From Pseudobutyrivibrio sp. (GTDB lineage: Bacteria > Bacillota > Clostridia > Lachnospirales > Lachnospiraceae), in contig JAFYYR010000002.1 in assembly GCA_017557435.1 (NCBI GenBank), positions 1-64,000 on the forward strand: DNA of 64,000 nucleotides. The letters are read 5' to 3'. Each line of letters opens with the position of its first letter. Position 1 is the stretch's first letter. Shown piece after piece: positions 54,735 through 63,951 of the stretch. A program made the translations under genes and the position numbers. The notes under the pieces were generated by a model that was not told where the DNA came from, searched no databases, and saw nothing but the letters and a program-made list of their open reading frames with translations.

Positions 54735-55301
54735 ATGAAAAAATGGTCAGTTATAAATAGGTGTTTTACATTGTTTGTACTAGGAATAGGGGTTATTTTT
54801 CTTATATCCTGTGGAAAGCAGAACTCTGAAAAAATAAGATATTCTAAATTAAATGACGAAGACTTAAACACTATAGAATACGTAAATGAAAATATAGATT
54901 GCGGATATAAACTTTTGGAAGAAATGGATGCTACTGAAAAATCAGTTGAAGCTCCATACACAGATATTAGCGAATCTGGAGATGTAAAGAGTTATGGTGT
55001 CTATATAAATGAAAAGAATGCTGCATTAAGGACTGCTATTGACATAAAAAATGAATCTGAGAGTACTATTTTTGGAGTTACATATGGTGACAAATATGGG
55101 GCTGCACGTGAGAGAATAGAGGATGCAGGTTTTGAGCTAGAAGAAGAGAAATTATTTAACAGTGATTTGACTACAATTACTTTCAAAAAGGGAATTGTAA
55201 GGATATGCTTGCAAGTTAAAAAAGAGGGTGAAGCAGGCATAGAAGATGATGTTATTGAGGTTATAGGAGTTAGCCTTCCAATTATGGAGGAAGAAAAGTA
55301 A
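54735..55301 (+). CDS. Predicted lipoprotein of unknown function
   Basis: The protein has 188 residues from ATG 54735, with GGGAGGGG nearby; the longer frame from 54657 crosses a terminator and is rejected. It has a signal sequence with lipobox LISC (Cys about residue 26), so it is probably anchored to the outer face of the membrane. The rest has no recognised domain; YGDKYGAARERIEDAGFELEEE suggests a small alpha/beta fold. It ends at a bidirectional terminator. Confidence 0.72.
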   Translation: MKKWSVINRCFTLFVLGIGVIFLISCGKQNSEKIRYSKLNDEDLNTIEYVNENIDCGYKLLEEMDATEKSVEAPYTDISESGDVKSYGVYINEKNAALRTAIDIKNESESTIFGVTYGDKYGAARERIEDAGFELEEEKLFNSDLTTITFKKGIVRICLQVKKEGEAGIEDDVIEVIGVSLPIMEEEK

Positions 55302-55328
55302 ATTTCTTAAATTGGGAATCAAAGAGAT

Positions 55329-55354
55329 AAGGCACGCCAGCTGGCGTGCCTTTT
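55329..55354. terminator. Bidirectional terminator between convergent genes
   Basis: A perfect 20-bp palindrome, GGCACGCCAG/CTGGCGTGCC (55331-55350), is flanked by AA on the left and TTTTA on the right. It separates the lipoprotein and GH13 genes. Confidence 0.88.
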
Positions 55355-55366
55355 ATACAGTAAAAA

Positions 55367-57031
55367 TTAGTCCGTGATAATCTCATAAGAATAATCTCTG
55401 AGATTTGCGCGAAGCTCGGCATGGTGACCATCTTTTTCCCAAGCAAGCTTAAGCATAAATCCATTGGATTCAGCTGTAAGGGTGCTGTCAAAGCTAAAGG
55501 CTGGATGCGTGTTTCTCAAACGTAATAATTCTAGCTGCTTTTTAACTACGTCATTTTTAAGGGCAACTTCAATCATTTCTGCAGATAGATTAGTTCGGTT
55601 GATTTCCTTGTGGCCGCCTACACCTGCGTGGGCAACGGCTTCGTGGTCATTTCTACCAGCAAATAAATCAAGATACCATACCTGTGGCTTGCCTGGCATA
55701 AACATCTGGATAGCGCGAGCTAAAAGCATTTTGCTATCATTCTCACCCAGGGCACTATAGTAGGTTGCATTGACCTGATAGTACATATTTTTCTGTCCAT
55801 GGAGATCCTTAACATATCCGCCACGACCAACAATTGTATCAATAAGCTCCTGGATTTCTGTCTCATCAAGCATTCCCTTTAAATCGAGAAGAGGAATTCC
55901 GTCATGACAACCAAGCATGTTTACAACTCGAATATTCTTTTCTGTAAGTTCCCGGGCCCAATCAACTAAAAGCTTTCCTGATTGCTTCTCAAGAGTGTAG
56001 ATGAGAAGACCTGGAAGGAAGAAATCATAGGTCATATAGCCCTTAGAGGCGATAGTTTCATAGGTACCTTCACCGTATGTGGCGTGTATCTCAGGTAAAA
56101 GAGAAAGTCCATATTCATTGGCAATATCTTTTACTCGTTCCAGCACATCCCATGTGTCCGGCTCGTTAAGGAAATTCTTCTTACCTGGCTCCTTAGGTGC
56201 GTATGCAAATGCATCAAGTCTGACGATTTTAGCACCATATTCAGAAAGAGTCTTAAGAGTATTTCTATAATGCTCCCATACAAGGTCAGATTTGATATTC
56301 AAATCCATCTGGCCCAAGTAACGTCTGCTTGCTTCTAGGTAATTGATAACATCATCTTTGTATTCTTCATAACCAGCGAAATCAATTTCAGAAGGGGTCT
56401 TGCCCTTATCAAGTGAAGCGCAAATGCGCTGAGCTAGATTTGTTGCTGCAAGATATTGCATACCAGCAGCTTCTATTAAGTCAGCAGCATCAGGTCTCTT
56501 GTAGCGAACCTCCTGATAGAAAGTGTTCCAATATGGCACATCCTTGCCATCAGGCATTCTCACCATAAGAATTGGAAGACCAGGCTTTCTGAAAAACATA
56601 TCCTTGATATATTTATCATCTGGCTTAATATAGCCTTCTTCAGTCATTTCTCCGCAACCTTCCCAAAATTTGTTCCAGTTGATAAAGAAGTCGGCGTATT
56701 TAGAATTCTCACCATTTTTTATTAAATCCTGAAACTGAGGTGAGAGAACAGAAGCGTGATTTAAAATAAAATCCAGCTTCAAATCGATTCCCAAATCAGA
56801 AAGAGCTTCAATGGCTTCCTGAGAACCCAGCTCCTTATTGATGCCGTAATCTATTACAGAAAAACCCCTATCTAAGTCAGTGTTGTAGATACTAGGTAAA
56901 ATATAAAATGACTGGAATACATCTTTAAACTCAGGCTTCTTAAGAACCTTGATGATGTCCTCGAGTCTCTTACCCATGCTGTCAGGATAAGCATTCAGCA
57001 TAGGTCCATTATCATTGCGTGTGTTACTCAT
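55367..57031 (-). CDS. GH13 sucrose phosphorylase-family enzyme
   Basis: The 554-residue enzyme starts at the ATG with AAGGAG upstream. It has the GH13_18 motifs: LDFILNHASVLSPQF, IVRLDAFAYA (nucleophile Asp), LLPEIHATYG (acid/base Glu) and MLGCHDGIPLLDLKG (transition-state Asp). The family phosphorolyses sucrose or related glucosides such as glucosylglycerate or sucrose 6-phosphate, giving glucose 1-phosphate. Which substrate applies cannot be read from the sequence. A kinase-like protein precedes it by 15 bases. Confidence 0.85.
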   Translation of the reverse strand: MSNTRNDNGPMLNAYPDSMGKRLEDIIKVLKKPEFKDVFQSFYILPSIYNTDLDRGFSVIDYGINKELGSQEAIEALSDLGIDLKLDFILNHASVLSPQFQDLIKNGENSKYADFFINWNKFWEGCGEMTEEGYIKPDDKYIKDMFFRKPGLPILMVRMPDGKDVPYWNTFYQEVRYKRPDAADLIEAAGMQYLAATNLAQRICASLDKGKTPSEIDFAGYEEYKDDVINYLEASRRYLGQMDLNIKSDLVWEHYRNTLKTLSEYGAKIVRLDAFAYAPKEPGKKNFLNEPDTWDVLERVKDIANEYGLSLLPEIHATYGEGTYETIASKGYMTYDFFLPGLLIYTLEKQSGKLLVDWARELTEKNIRVVNMLGCHDGIPLLDLKGMLDETEIQELIDTIVGRGGYVKDLHGQKNMYYQVNATYYSALGENDSKMLLARAIQMFMPGKPQVWYLDLFAGRNDHEAVAHAGVGGHKEINRTNLSAEMIEVALKNDVVKKQLELLRLRNTHPAFSFDSTLTAESNGFMLKLAWEKDGHHAELRANLRDYSYEIITD

Positions 57032-57046
57032 AAAAACTCCTTTGGA

Positions 57047-58021
57047 CTAAGCCATTAATTTGCTAAAAGTATCAAAATCGATTAATTCGCCGCTTTTAGT
57101 GATGATGATTTTTGCTTTTTTGGCCTGTGATTTAATCTTCTCTTGCTCAATGTTAAGGATAAGCATTGTAAATGGGCTGTCTAATTTGCCATCTCTATTT
57201 CTAGAGCGTCTATGCTCGAGAGTCTCCTCTGGAGTAGAGTTCAAAAGTATAGGAATATCCACATTTGAAAGATAATCACTATTACCGTGGGTCCATTCAA
57301 GTATTAGTACCTTAGTATCGGTCATGTCCACTTCGTCATACCATAAAGAGGCTTCATCGCGGCCCATTCTCTTAAGCCACAGCTTGTCTGCGCCATTTAA
57401 AAATGATGAAAGAATTGAGTCAACTTCCTCAAAATCGATTTCCTTAGGTGTGCCTAGATAATTCTCTAAGGCCATCTTGCCACCATCTAAGTAAGTTTTA
57501 AACCAATCGTACTTAGCAATATTAGCATCATTGGCGTCATCCTCGGCCTTTTGAAGCTCCTGAAGCTCAGAAATAATAGTAGGATCACTAAGTCTAGAAG
57601 CAGCAAGAGCTCTTACGCCACCTTCTCTAAAAGTGTGGAGACGCTCAGCATCATTGTACATTGGAATACGATGTGGATAGTTGTCACCAGACATTGTGTA
57701 GCTTTTGATTCCAGCGGAAGTAAGCATATATGAGAGGATAGAAGCAATCTCACTTTTGCCTACACCAGAACCACCATGAACACAAACGACTGCACGTCCA
57801 AAGCTATTAGCAGAAGCGGCATTTTTAAGCTGTTCCACTAAAGCTGGGAAAATAGTACGTGCCTTGGCGATATGTGAATCACCAATTTCGATTTTATCTC
57901 CTGGCATATCACCATGTGGAATGTCAGCAGGAATATTAAGTCCATCGATGACAGTCAAAGAAGTGTTAAGCTTCTCTAAAACTGATGCATCTGTTGCAAT
58001 CTTATTGAATTTACTGTTCAT
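57047..58021 (-). CDS. P-loop kinase-like protein coupled to the GH13 enzyme
   Basis: The protein has 324 residues from the ATG at 58021, with GAGGGAG upstream; the longer frame is less likely. The Walker A-like VHGGSGVGKSE is near residue 90, with YTMSGDNYPHRI and ILEWTHGNSDYL following. It resembles uridine kinase/phosphoribulokinase-type P-loop enzymes. Its place in a sucrose-phosphorylase operon suggests that it phosphorylates a sugar or its product. This is inferred only. Confidence 0.65.
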   Translation of the reverse strand: MNSKFNKIATDASVLEKLNTSLTVIDGLNIPADIPHGDMPGDKIEIGDSHIAKARTIFPALVEQLKNAASANSFGRAVVCVHGGSGVGKSEIASILSYMLTSAGIKSYTMSGDNYPHRIPMYNDAERLHTFREGGVRALAASRLSDPTIISELQELQKAEDDANDANIAKYDWFKTYLDGGKMALENYLGTPKEIDFEEVDSILSSFLNGADKLWLKRMGRDEASLWYDEVDMTDTKVLILEWTHGNSDYLSNVDIPILLNSTPEETLEHRRSRNRDGKLDSPFTMLILNIEQEKIKSQAKKAKIIITKSGELIDFDTFSKLMA

Positions 58022-58075
58022 TTTAACTCCCTCACTACAAAAAATTATGAAAAAACTGCAAAAACCCGCATAAAC

Positions 58076-58105
58076 TTGACACCTTATGCGCGTAAGTGCT
58101 ATTAT
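58076..58105 (+). promoter_or_regulatory. LacI-controlled promoter with operator
   Basis: TTGACA (58076-58081), 18 bases, TATTAT (58100-58105). The near-palindrome CTTATGCGCGTAAG (58083-58096) fills the spacer and matches an operator at 59262-59275. It lies between the divergent kinase and lacI genes and could repress both. Confidence 0.75.
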
Positions 58106-58154
58106 GTTTTCACAATACAATACAATCGAATTTTTGTAAAGGGGTTTTTGTCAA

Positions 58155-59192
58155 ATGATAACTATCAAGGAAATAGCTCAGAGACTCAATATGTCCACAA
58201 CCACAGTATCTAACGTGATTCACGGCAAGGCTGGAGAAGTTTCTGAGGAGACCAGACGTCGCGTAGAAGAATTTCTTAAGGAAGTAGACTACGTGCCTAA
58301 TATCAATGCTAGAAATTTGGCTCAGAACGAGTCTAAAATCATTGGACTTGCGCTAAAAGCTCGCGTTGATAAGTATGAGAACCTTATCATGGATCCCTTT
58401 GTTGCAGAACTTATCGGTGGTATTGAAGAGACTATTAGGAATGCTGGATATTTCATGATGCTCTATATTTCTAGGGATACAGAGAAGATTATGCGCCATG
58501 TTTCAACCTGGAATGTGGATGGTCTTATTCTATTTGGTATGCTGGATGATGACGGAGTACGTGTAAGTAAAAAGTATAAGAAACCAATAGTTTGCCTTGA
58601 TACATATAGTATGGAGGGATTAAAGCACTTCACCAATGTAGGCCTTGACGATGAGCAAGGTGCCTACAATATGGTAAAATACATCATTTCTTGCGGTCAC
58701 GAACGTATTGCTTTCCTATCAGACAATACCAAGGGCGTAGACTTAGCCCGTTTAAATGGCTATAAGAGGGCCCTTGAAGAAGCAGGAATTGAATACAGTG
58801 AAAAGGATTTCTTGAAAATACGCCCAGCAAGCGCAGAAATTGAGGCCAGCTTGGACGAAATATGCCACAGAGCTCTTGATTATACTGCAATTATGTGCGT
58901 ATCTGATTTGTATGCAGTTACACTTATGTCAGCTCTTACAGATCGTGGAATCCGTGTGCCAGAGGGCATTTCTATAGCTGGATTCGATGATAATATGCTT
59001 GGCAGTCTGTATAGACCAGCCCTTACTACCGTTCACCAGGACGTTAAGCAAAAGGGAGTAGTGGCTGCAGAGACACTTCTTAAGAAACTTCGTGGGGAAG
59101 AAACAGAAGCCCAAATAACATTACCAACTCGACTTGTTATCCGTGATACCGTCACAAAGCCTAGAAAATCAAGCTTTATGGGACGTTTTTAA
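58155..59192 (+). CDS. LacI-family transcriptional regulator
   Basis: The 345-residue protein has the N-terminal LacI helix-turn-helix (TIKEIAQRLNMSTTTVSNVIHGK) and a periplasmic-binding-like effector domain (about 60-335). Both operator copies are next to genes it is likely to control: the divergent GH13/kinase pair and the sugar transporter. The inducer is probably the transported sugar. Confidence 0.92.
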   Translation: MITIKEIAQRLNMSTTTVSNVIHGKAGEVSEETRRRVEEFLKEVDYVPNINARNLAQNESKIIGLALKARVDKYENLIMDPFVAELIGGIEETIRNAGYFMMLYISRDTEKIMRHVSTWNVDGLILFGMLDDDGVRVSKKYKKPIVCLDTYSMEGLKHFTNVGLDDEQGAYNMVKYIISCGHERIAFLSDNTKGVDLARLNGYKRALEEAGIEYSEKDFLKIRPASAEIEASLDEICHRALDYTAIMCVSDLYAVTLMSALTDRGIRVPEGISIAGFDDNMLGSLYRPALTTVHQDVKQKGVVAAETLLKKLRGEETEAQITLPTRLVIRDTVTKPRKSSFMGRF

Positions 59193-59218
59193 TTAAAAAT
59201 GGATTTCAGAAATGGGGG

Positions 59219-59275
59219 TTGACCCTTTAGAAAAGTTGTGTTATGTTTTACTTATAACAAACTTATGCGCAAAAG
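59219..59275 (+). promoter_or_regulatory. Promoter and LacI operator for the transporter operon
   Basis: TTGACC (59219-59224), 17 bases, TATGTT (59242-59247). The operator CTTATGCGCAAAAG (59262-59275) lies just past the start of transcription and matches the one at 58083. A small TGTGCA/TGCACA hairpin follows in the leader. Confidence 0.65.
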
Positions 59276-59375
59276 TTAGCTAATCAAAACAAGGGTAATT
59301 GTGCACCATGCACAATAAAAGGTAGATTTTTTCTACACAATTAACATTTTACATGTTATGGGAGGGATTATTGAA

Positions 59376-60662
59376 ATGAGAAAGAGATTACTTTCGGTAC
59401 TTATGGTAGGCGCTATGGCCAGCAGCCTCGTAGCTTGTGGTCAGCCTAACACAGCAAACAATGGAGGTTCTAACTCACAGGGTGGAGGAGCATCAGCAGA
59501 TAGCTCAGCAGTTAGACTTCTAAATGGTAAGCCAGAGATTGATTCTCAGCTTCAGGATTTAGCTAAGCTTTACAAGGAGGAGACAGGTAACGAGCTCATC
59601 GTTGAGACAATCGGTGGTGATACTAATGCTTCTGACGAGCTTAAGAAGATGTATCAGGCAGGCAACATGCCAGACATTTTCGTAATCGAAGCTAACCAGG
59701 CTGCTTCATGGGACGGCAAGTTAGCAGATCTTAAGGGTGAGGATTGGACAAATAATACTGAGTTTGAACTTGTTGATGACTCAATGGGAACAATCGGATT
59801 CCCTTACACAGTAGAGGCTACAGCACTTGGCTACAACGCAGACGTGCTTAAGGCAGCAGGCGTTGATCCTTCAACACTTACAAGTCCAGATGCTTATGCA
59901 GAGGCGTTTAAGAAACTTGATAGTAAGAAGGATGAGCTTGGAATTAAGGCAGTTCTCGGTTGGTGTGCAGAGCCATCTAACCTTGGATGGTCTTCAGGTA
60001 CTCATGTATTTGGACAGTATCTTGATGCAGGTCTTGCAGCTGATGATACTACATATATTGATTTACTTAACGACGGTGGTCAGGTTGATCATGACAGAAT
60101 GCTTGCATTCGCAGAGTTCGTTGGCATGATGAACCAGTATTCAGATCCAGATCTTCTTGTAGATGGTACTTATGATGAGCAGGTAGCTGGCTTCAAGGCT
60201 GGTGACTATGCATTCATCACACAGGGTAACTGGTGTGTAACATCTCCTGATGATGTTGATTTTGAGTGTGGATTTGCTCCATACGCATTTGAGGATGGCA
60301 TTGATACAATCATCGCTGGTCCACCAAGCTACTGGGTAGCATATGCAGATGGTAATGTTGATGGCGCTAAGGCATTCTTTAACTGGTGCGCAGGTGACTC
60401 TGCTCAGAATATTCTTGTAAATGATGCAGGTCTTGTTTCTCCATTTAGTGATTGCCAGTACGAAGCTGTTAATCCATTCTACGCTAGCATGAAGACATAC
60501 ATCGACGCTGGTAAGTTCAGCGGATGGCATACAATGCTTAAGAAGGATGGACTTCAGAATCAGACATGTCAGGTATTTGCTGATTATGCTCAGGGCAAGC
60601 TTGACGCTGAAAGCTTCACAACAACAATTGAGCAGGTAATCAAGGATTACTATGCAAACTAA
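59376..60662 (+). CDS. Sugar ABC transporter substrate-binding lipoprotein
   Basis: The protein has 428 residues from ATG 59376, with GGGAGG (59360-59365) upstream. The signal peptide ends in the lipobox LVAC (Cys about residue 21). The mature protein is a family-1 extracellular solute-binding protein (MPDIFVIEANQAASWDGKL, IGFPYTVEATALGYNADVL, YAFITQGNWC). It captures an oligosaccharide or sugar outside the cell for the permeases encoded downstream. Confidence 0.92.
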   Translation: MRKRLLSVLMVGAMASSLVACGQPNTANNGGSNSQGGGASADSSAVRLLNGKPEIDSQLQDLAKLYKEETGNELIVETIGGDTNASDELKKMYQAGNMPDIFVIEANQAASWDGKLADLKGEDWTNNTEFELVDDSMGTIGFPYTVEATALGYNADVLKAAGVDPSTLTSPDAYAEAFKKLDSKKDELGIKAVLGWCAEPSNLGWSSGTHVFGQYLDAGLAADDTTYIDLLNDGGQVDHDRMLAFAEFVGMMNQYSDPDLLVDGTYDEQVAGFKAGDYAFITQGNWCVTSPDDVDFECGFAPYAFEDGIDTIIAGPPSYWVAYADGNVDGAKAFFNWCAGDSAQNILVNDAGLVSPFSDCQYEAVNPFYASMKTYIDAGKFSGWHTMLKKDGLQNQTCQVFADYAQGKLDAESFTTTIEQVIKDYYAN

Positions 60663-60677
60663 TTAAGTAATAGCTTT

Positions 60678-60707
60678 GGGGCAGGGCTAAATGCGCTGCC
60701 CCTTTTT
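60678..60707 (+). terminator. Partial terminator between the binding protein and the permeases
   Basis: GGGGCAG (60678-60684) and CTGCCCC (60696-60702) with five T. This placement usually lets the binding protein be made in excess over the membrane parts. Confidence 0.75.
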
Positions 60708-60751
60708 ATCTTCATTTTGTAAGAGTTGGTAGGAGAGAAAGGAGATTAGTT

Positions 60752-61807
60752 ATGGGTGATTTCTCCGTGAGACGAAAAATCTTTTCCTTCGGATGTATGG
60801 TTATAGGTGTGGCCATGATGATTGCGGGATTATATATGGCTATCACACTTACAGACTTCTGGGGAGTTAGAGGCACATTAATAATTGCAGGTTGTGTTGC
60901 ATTTTTTGTGGGGTTATATTTTTTCCCTACATTCAAGCATCATAGAGGGATAATTAATTTTATGTTTTTATTTCCACTGTTATTTGCCTTTGCAGTAACA
61001 GTGATCATTCCGCTTGTTTTAGGTATTGGATATTCTTTCACAGATTGGGATGGAATTACATTAAATAAATTTGTTAAATTCGATAATTATACAAGAATGT
61101 TCCATGAGCCACAGTTCTTATGGTCAGTATTAATTACATTCTTGTTTGTAGTATTAAATATAGTTCTTGTAAATTTAGTAGCATTTTTACTTGCTTTGTT
61201 ATGTACATCAAAGCTTAAGGGACTAGGATTCTTTAGAGCAGCATATTTCGTGCCAAACCTTATCGGTGGTATCGTACTTGGTTACATTTGGCAGTTTATC
61301 TTCTCTAAGGTAGTAACTGAGATTCTAAACTCTCAGGCATCTATGCTGACTGAGACAAAGACAGCCCTTATAGGAATCGTACTTGTATATGTATGGCAGT
61401 ATGCTGGTTACATCATGCTTATTTACATCACAGGTCTAAACACTGTACCTGGTGATGTGCTTGAAGCTTCATCAATTGACGGTGCAAATTCATGGCAGAC
61501 ACTTTTCCAGATAAAGATTCCAATGATTGCTCCAACAATTACTATTTGTACATTCCTTACACTTACTAGTGCATTCAAGCAGTTCGATGTTAACTTGTCA
61601 TTAACAAATGGTACTGGCTCAGTTAACTTCATGGGTAAGTTCTTATCAAAGGGTACACAGATGCTGGCTCTTAATATTTACGATACAGCATTTGTTAACA
61701 ATGAATATGCATACGGCGAGGCGAAGGCAGTATTCTTCTTTATTATTCTTGCTATTGTGTCTATTTGCCAGGTTCGTATTTCAAATAAAAAGGAGGTGGA
61801 ATTGTAA
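60752..61807 (+). CDS. Sugar ABC transporter permease, MalF type
   Basis: The 351-residue protein has about eight transmembrane helices, the first two forming an N-terminal extension. The EAA loop EASSIDGANSWQTLFQIKIP contacts the ATPase. It pairs with the MalG-type gene, whose ATG overlaps its stop as TAATG. No ATPase gene is in the operon, so a shared MsmX-type ATPase elsewhere is likely. Confidence 0.92.
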   Translation: MGDFSVRRKIFSFGCMVIGVAMMIAGLYMAITLTDFWGVRGTLIIAGCVAFFVGLYFFPTFKHHRGIINFMFLFPLLFAFAVTVIIPLVLGIGYSFTDWDGITLNKFVKFDNYTRMFHEPQFLWSVLITFLFVVLNIVLVNLVAFLLALLCTSKLKGLGFFRAAYFVPNLIGGIVLGYIWQFIFSKVVTEILNSQASMLTETKTALIGIVLVYVWQYAGYIMLIYITGLNTVPGDVLEASSIDGANSWQTLFQIKIPMIAPTITICTFLTLTSAFKQFDVNLSLTNGTGSVNFMGKFLSKGTQMLALNIYDTAFVNNEYAYGEAKAVFFFIILAIVSICQVRISNKKEVEL

Positions 61808-62676
61808 TGAAAATAAAAGAGAAAACCTCCAAAGTAGTTATAAAGATGATAATCGCAATTGTGATTGCCCTTTATGTATTGTTCCCATTTTTCCTTGTTG
61901 TGATTAATTCATGCAAGCAGACAGCGGATATTACAGCTAATCCAATTGGACTTAATGGTGTGTCATTAACGAATTTATACCAGAATTTGTCAGATGTAAT
62001 TAACAACACTCATTTTCTTTTCTGGTCAGCATTTACATCATCAGCCGTAATTACAATTCTTTCACTAGTATTGTTAGCTCTCCTTGGAGCTATGGCTGCA
62101 TGGGTAATCTGCAGAAATAAAACAAAATGGTCAGTGGTAATTTACTTTACATTTATTGCATCAATGATTATTCCATTCCAGGTAGTAATGCTTCCACTTA
62201 TCTCTACATTTAGAGATGTAGGAAATTTTGTTGGTATTCCTATGATTCAATCAATACCAGGTATCGTATTTGCGTATCTTGGATTTGGTGGTGCCATGAC
62301 AGTGTTTATCTTAAATGGTTTCATAAAGGGAATTCCTATGGAACTGGAAGAGGCTGCAGCTATAGATGGATGTTCACCAGAGCAGACATTCTTTATTGTA
62401 ATTCTTCCATTACTAAAGCCAGTAATCACTACAGTTACAATTCTTAATGGTATGTGGATTTGGAACGATTATTTGCTTCCATCAATCCTTCTTCAGCAGA
62501 ATGGACCAGTTAAGACTCTTCCAGTTGCTGTTCAGGCGTTTGTTGGTTCATACGTAAAACAATGGAACTTGATTTTAGGTGCTGCGTTACTTGCAATTAT
62601 TCCAATTCTCATTCTCTTCTTCATTGCTCAGAAGCAGATTATGGAAGGAATGATTGAGGGTGCTGTAAAAGGCTAA
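61807..62676 (+). CDS. Sugar ABC transporter permease, MalG type
   Basis: The 289-residue protein has six transmembrane helices and the EAA loop EEAAAIDGCSPEQTFFIVILP. It forms the heterodimeric channel with the upstream permease. It is translationally coupled by overlap with its partner. Confidence 0.92.
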   Translation: MKIKEKTSKVVIKMIIAIVIALYVLFPFFLVVINSCKQTADITANPIGLNGVSLTNLYQNLSDVINNTHFLFWSAFTSSAVITILSLVLLALLGAMAAWVICRNKTKWSVVIYFTFIASMIIPFQVVMLPLISTFRDVGNFVGIPMIQSIPGIVFAYLGFGGAMTVFILNGFIKGIPMELEEAAAIDGCSPEQTFFIVILPLLKPVITTVTILNGMWIWNDYLLPSILLQQNGPVKTLPVAVQAFVGSYVKQWNLILGAALLAIIPILILFFIAQKQIMEGMIEGAVKG

Positions 62677-62729
62677 TATTTTTGGGGAAAGTTTCCAAAT
62701 CTTCACATAGCCATCACATTGGAATGTTA

Positions 62730-62844
62730 TAAGAGAAGTGTACTAGCGAAAGCTAATACCAAATTTTTCATAACTCAGCGACCAAGGCGACTTGGTCGCA
62801 CTCCCCGACTCTTACGCGTCAGTGCACATGCGCTGGCGCTTTTA
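62730..62844 (+). ncRNA. Possible structured RNA between the transporter and mreB
   Basis: The 290-base gap holds three hairpins in a row: a GNRA-type TAGC-GAAA-GCTA stem near 62746-62757, a perfect 9-bp stem (62778-62786 with 62791-62799), and the terminator at 62816. A TATAAG box is present near 62728, but no good -35. It may be a small RNA or just the operon's 3' end. Confidence 0.35.
62816..62844 (+). terminator. Intrinsic terminator before mreB
   Basis: GCGTCAGTGC and GCGCTGGCGC form a 10-bp stem with two G-T pairs and an ACAT loop, followed by TTTTA. Confidence 0.8.
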
Positions 62845-62868
62845 TATTTTAATAAGAATATAAGAGCC

Positions 62869-62896
62869 TTGAATAATAACTGATTTTGTATATAAT
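62869..62896 (+). promoter_or_regulatory. Sigma-A promoter for mreB
   Basis: TTGAAT (62869-62874), 16 bases, TATAAT (62891-62896), followed by a GAAAGGA ribosome site at about 62952-62958 before ATG 62968. Confidence 0.7.
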
Positions 62897-62967
62897 AAGA
62901 AAGTAAAAATGCGTATTTCTGTCCAAAAGGACAGTAGACTATACTAAAACACAGAAAGGATAAGAAA

Positions 62968-63951
62968 ATGGCAGCATCAGATATCGGTATTGATTTAGGT
63001 ACAGCGAGTGTTCTTGTTTATGCAAAAGGCAAGGGCGTTGTTTTGAAAGAGCCTTCAGTAGTGGCTTTCGATAGAGATACTAACAAAATTAAAGAGATTG
63101 GTGAGGAGGCACGTCTTATGATTGGACGTACTCCTGGTAATATTGTGGCAGTTCGTCCACTTCGTCAGGGTGTTATCTCTGATTACACAGTTACAGAGAA
63201 GATGATTAAGTACTTCGTTCAGAAGGCAATGGGCAAGAAGAGCTATCGTAAGCCTCGTATTGCTGTATGTGTTCCTTCTGGAGCTACAGAGGTAGAGAAG
63301 CGTGCAGTTGAGGATGCAGCATTCGCAGCAGGCGCTCGTGAGGTTTCTATTATTGAGGAGCCTATCGCAGCAGCTATCGGTGCTGGTATCGATATTTCTC
63401 TTCCAATGGGTAATATGATTGTAGATATCGGTGGTGGTACAGCAGATATCGCTGTTATCTCACTTGGTAGCTCAGTTGTCAGCACATCTATCAAGGTGGC
63501 TGGTGATGATTTCGACGAGGCTATCGTTCGTTACATGAGAAAGAAGCACAATCTTCTTATTGGTGAGCGTACAGCCGAGGACATTAAGATTAAAATTGGT
63601 CGCTGCTTCCCACTTGGCGATTCAGAGACTATGGATGTTAGAGGACGTAACCTTGTATCTGGTCTTCCTAAGACTATTACAGTTACATCTGAGGAGACAG
63701 AGGAGGCTCTTAAGGAGTCTACAATGCAGATTGTTGAGGCTATCCACTCAGTACTTGAGAAGACTCCACCAGAACTTGCAGCCGACGTAGCAGACAGAGG
63801 TATCGTACTTACAGGTGGCGGTGCACTTCTTCGCGGCCTTGAGGAGCTTATTGAGGACCGTACAGGTATTAACACAATGACAGCTGATGAGGCTATGACA
63901 TGTGTTGCTATTGGAACTGGTCGCTATGTAGAGCTTCTTGCAGGAGATTAA
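62968..63951 (+). CDS. mreB: Actin-like rod-shape protein, MreB/Mbl family
   Basis: The 327-residue protein has the actin-fold phosphate loop DIGIDLGTASVLVYAKGKG, the EEPIAAAIGAGIDI and VDIGGGTADIAVISLG segments and the TGGGALLRGLEELI adenosine motif. It polymerises under the membrane and directs cell-wall synthesis in rod-shaped cells. It could be the Mbl paralogue; no mreC/mreD is in the window. The last 49 bases after it hold nothing recognisable. Confidence 0.9.
   Translation: MAASDIGIDLGTASVLVYAKGKGVVLKEPSVVAFDRDTNKIKEIGEEARLMIGRTPGNIVAVRPLRQGVISDYTVTEKMIKYFVQKAMGKKSYRKPRIAVCVPSGATEVEKRAVEDAAFAAGAREVSIIEEPIAAAIGAGIDISLPMGNMIVDIGGGTADIAVISLGSSVVSTSIKVAGDDFDEAIVRYMRKKHNLLIGERTAEDIKIKIGRCFPLGDSETMDVRGRNLVSGLPKTITVTSEETEEALKESTMQIVEAIHSVLEKTPPELAADVADRGIVLTGGGALLRGLEELIEDRTGINTMTADEAMTCVAIGTGRYVELLAGD

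Noticed and set aside
62687-62715. Sigma-D promoter before the mreB-side RNA
   Set aside because: GAAAGTTT is present, but the -10 is GCCATCAC and the spacing is four bases too long.
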